DNA of 64,000 bases from Leucobacter sp. 7(1) (GTDB lineage: Bacteria; Actinomycetota; Actinomycetes; Actinomycetales; Microbacteriaceae): contig NZ_FUID01000033.1 of assembly GCF_900163635.1 (NCBI RefSeq), positions 79,010 to 143,009 on the forward strand. The letters run 5' to 3'. Below the pieces are notes generated by a model. It saw only the letters and a program-made list of their open reading frames with translations. It made no database searches and was not told the origin of the DNA. Made by a program: the position numbers and the translations under genes. Position 1 is the stretch's first letter; every line of letters starts with the position of its first letter. Below, one piece after another: positions 62,581 to 64,000 of this stretch.

Positions 62581-63936
62581 CTAGTGCTTGGTACCGATGG
62601 CGGTCGTGTCCGTCCGCGCATTGAACGAGCCGGTGACCGGGGCGGTGTCCGAGTGCTGCGGGGCGAAGCGGACGCCGATCCAGGCGACGACTGTGAGGAG
62701 GCCGAAGAACGCGACGACCGACCAGAAGTTGCCATCGGTAACGACGAGCAGCAGCGAGGCGATCGCGGGCGAGAGGCCGCCCCAGACCGCTGCGCCCAGG
62801 CCGTACGACAGCGACATCGAGGTGTAGCGGGACTGCGGGCGGAACATCTGCGCCATCAGCGTGGACAGCGGAGCCCAAGCACCGCTCAGCGTGACGCGGA
62901 TCAGGATGACAAACAGCCAGATCATGGCGACGTTCTTTGCCTGGATCGAGAGCACCAGAGGCATGATCACGAGGAACGAGCCGATGATGCCGCCGTACAT
63001 GACCCACTTGGCACCGATCTTGTCGCCCAGCGCTGCAAGGGGCAGGGTGACAAGCATCTCGACGAGCGACGCGATCGTCAGCGCACCCAGGATGATCGTC
63101 GGGTCGAGCCCGATCTCGGGAGAGTCTGCGTAGCTCTGGACAAAGGTCGTTGCGATCACGTAGCCGCCGGAGGACATTGCGATGATGCAGAAGCCGAGCA
63201 GGATCGGGCTCCAGTTGTTCTTGAGCGCGAAGAGCAGCGGCGTTGACTGCTCCTGGCCCTCAACCTTGGCCTCGAAGACCGGGGTCTCCTCAACGCGGTA
63301 GCGCACCCAGAAGCCGACAAGGATCAGCACGATGCTGAAGAGGAACGGGATCCGCCAGCCCCAGCTGAGCAGAGCGTCTTCACCCAGCATCGACAGCGCC
63401 CAGAATGCGCCGGTCGCCATGAGTGCGCCGAGCGGGTTGCCGACCTGCGTGAAGCCACCGTAGAAGGTCTTCCACTTCGAGGGGGCGCTCTCCACAGCCA
63501 TGAGGCTCGCGCCGCCCCACTCGCCGCCGACCGCGAGGCCCTGCAGCATGCGGAAGAGGATCAGGAGGATCGGACCCCAGATGCCGATCTGCGCGTAACC
63601 TGGCAGCAGGCCAACGAGGGTCGTCGCGATGCCCATGAGTACGAGCGTGATTGTCAGTGCGGGCTTGCGGCCGATCCGGTCACCAATGTGGCCGAAGATA
63701 ATACCGCCGAGCGGGCGCATAAAGAACGCGACCGCGTAGGTGCCGAAGGAGGCAAGCGTTGCGAGCGCCGGATCGAGATCCGCGGGGAAGAACACCTTCG
63801 GGAAGATGATCGCCGCTGCGGTCGCGTAGATGTAGAAGTCGTACCACTCAATGGAAGTGCCGACGAGCGCGGCCATGCCGCCCTTGAGGGCCCTCCGGTG
63901 CGTGTTCTCTTGGACCGGGGAAGCGGTCGTTGACAT
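62581..63936 (-). CDS. MHS-family (MFS) metabolite:H+ symporter
   Basis: 451 aa with 12 helices. TSIEWYDFYIYATAAAIIFPKVFF, GGIIFGHIGDRIGRKPALTITLVLMG and GLAVGGEWGGASLMAVES are hallmarks of the metabolite:H+ symporter family (shikimate, ketoglutarate, proline/betaine transporters). Probably imports an organic acid handled by the downstream ThDP enzyme and dehydrogenase. AAGGAG lies 5 nt before the ATG. Confidence 0.92.
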   Translation of the reverse strand: MSTTASPVQENTHRRALKGGMAALVGTSIEWYDFYIYATAAAIIFPKVFFPADLDPALATLASFGTYAVAFFMRPLGGIIFGHIGDRIGRKPALTITLVLMGIATTLVGLLPGYAQIGIWGPILLILFRMLQGLAVGGEWGGASLMAVESAPSKWKTFYGGFTQVGNPLGALMATGAFWALSMLGEDALLSWGWRIPFLFSIVLILVGFWVRYRVEETPVFEAKVEGQEQSTPLLFALKNNWSPILLGFCIIAMSSGGYVIATTFVQSYADSPEIGLDPTIILGALTIASLVEMLVTLPLAALGDKIGAKWVMYGGIIGSFLVIMPLVLSIQAKNVAMIWLFVILIRVTLSGAWAPLSTLMAQMFRPQSRYTSMSLSYGLGAAVWGGLSPAIASLLLVVTDGNFWSVVAFFGLLTVVAWIGVRFAPQHSDTAPVTGSFNARTDTTAIGTKH

Positions 63937-64000
63937 GTGAGCTCCTTCGCTGGATGTCGGGGTAGTGCGGTGGGGTACTACGGGGTGGGGTACTGCGGGG
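63937..64000. other. Leader region of the MHS gene
   Basis: 64 bp at the window edge containing the AAGGAG ribosome site and a twice-repeated GGGGTACTRCGGGG-type unit near the edge (63975-64000). Promoter not identified. Confidence 0.4.

Overview
The window is high-GC, densely packed, mostly unidirectional-operon DNA from an actinobacterium. The gene content fits Microbacteriaceae and looks Leucobacter-like: GTP-dependent PEP carboxykinase, a C50-type carotenoid operon with heterodimeric lycopene cyclase and lycopene elongase, LAxTG sortase substrates, many GTG starts, and repeated 4-nt stop/start overlaps. No rRNA, tRNA, CRISPR array, prophage or insertion sequence was recognised. The genus is an inference.

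Layout. 1-6937: two convergent wall-anchored surface proteins (the first open at the left edge) whose stop codons share one CTAG. 7049-9910: trmL, a transglutaminase-like protein and a DUF726 hydrolase. 9962-12025: a decayed patch with a 3' fragment of an FMN reductase gene, a repeat-protein fragment and an AbiE toxin-antitoxin pair whose toxin gene is frameshifted. It is bracketed by ~136-bp direct repeats. 12099-16558: an FMN reductase gene and nrdF, nrdE, nrdI behind paired NrdR boxes. 16721-19692: pckG, a MntA/HepT toxin-antitoxin pair and a SnoaL pseudogene. 19695-26850: a PucR-type regulator divergent from a catabolic set (3-hydroxyisobutyrate-type dehydrogenase, aldehyde dehydrogenase, Na+/solute symporter plus a 41-aa membrane peptide, and an SHMT-like PLP enzyme). 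26890-29969: NmrA/HxlR, LysE/Lrp and DUF2871. 30076-34697: MMPL transporter, histidine kinase, response regulator and a DUF1648 protein. 34953-38633: small membrane proteins, a CtaG-DsbA copper/oxidase assembly pair and an odd SDR. 38724-41357: photolyase, HEAT-repeat repair protein and MarR. 41371-48726: the carotenoid operon idi-crtE-crtB-crtI-crtYe-crtYf/Eb-TIGR01777 and a divergent MarR (CrtR-like). 49516-56022: CopB-type ATPase, SoxR with a SoxR-box promoter, MFS pump, FBP protein, TetR, CueP lipoprotein and PACE pump, i.e. metal and toxicant defence. 56067-59563: SDR, MarR, NAD(P)-binding protein, GNAT and pirin. 59868-63936: 2-hydroxyacid dehydrogenase, ThDP enzyme and MHS transporter.

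The most striking item is the ribonucleotide reductase. Its small subunit has the Gln/Ser/Lys replacements of metal ligands that define metal-free class Ie R2 proteins, with NrdI in the same operon and an NAD(P)H:FMN reductase gene 28 nt downstream. Other points worth following up are the CrtYf-CrtEb fusion, the PEP carboxykinase lacking the P-loop cysteine, an SHMT-like enzyme lacking signature catalytic residues, an SDR with Phe in place of the catalytic Tyr, and several well-formed operators.
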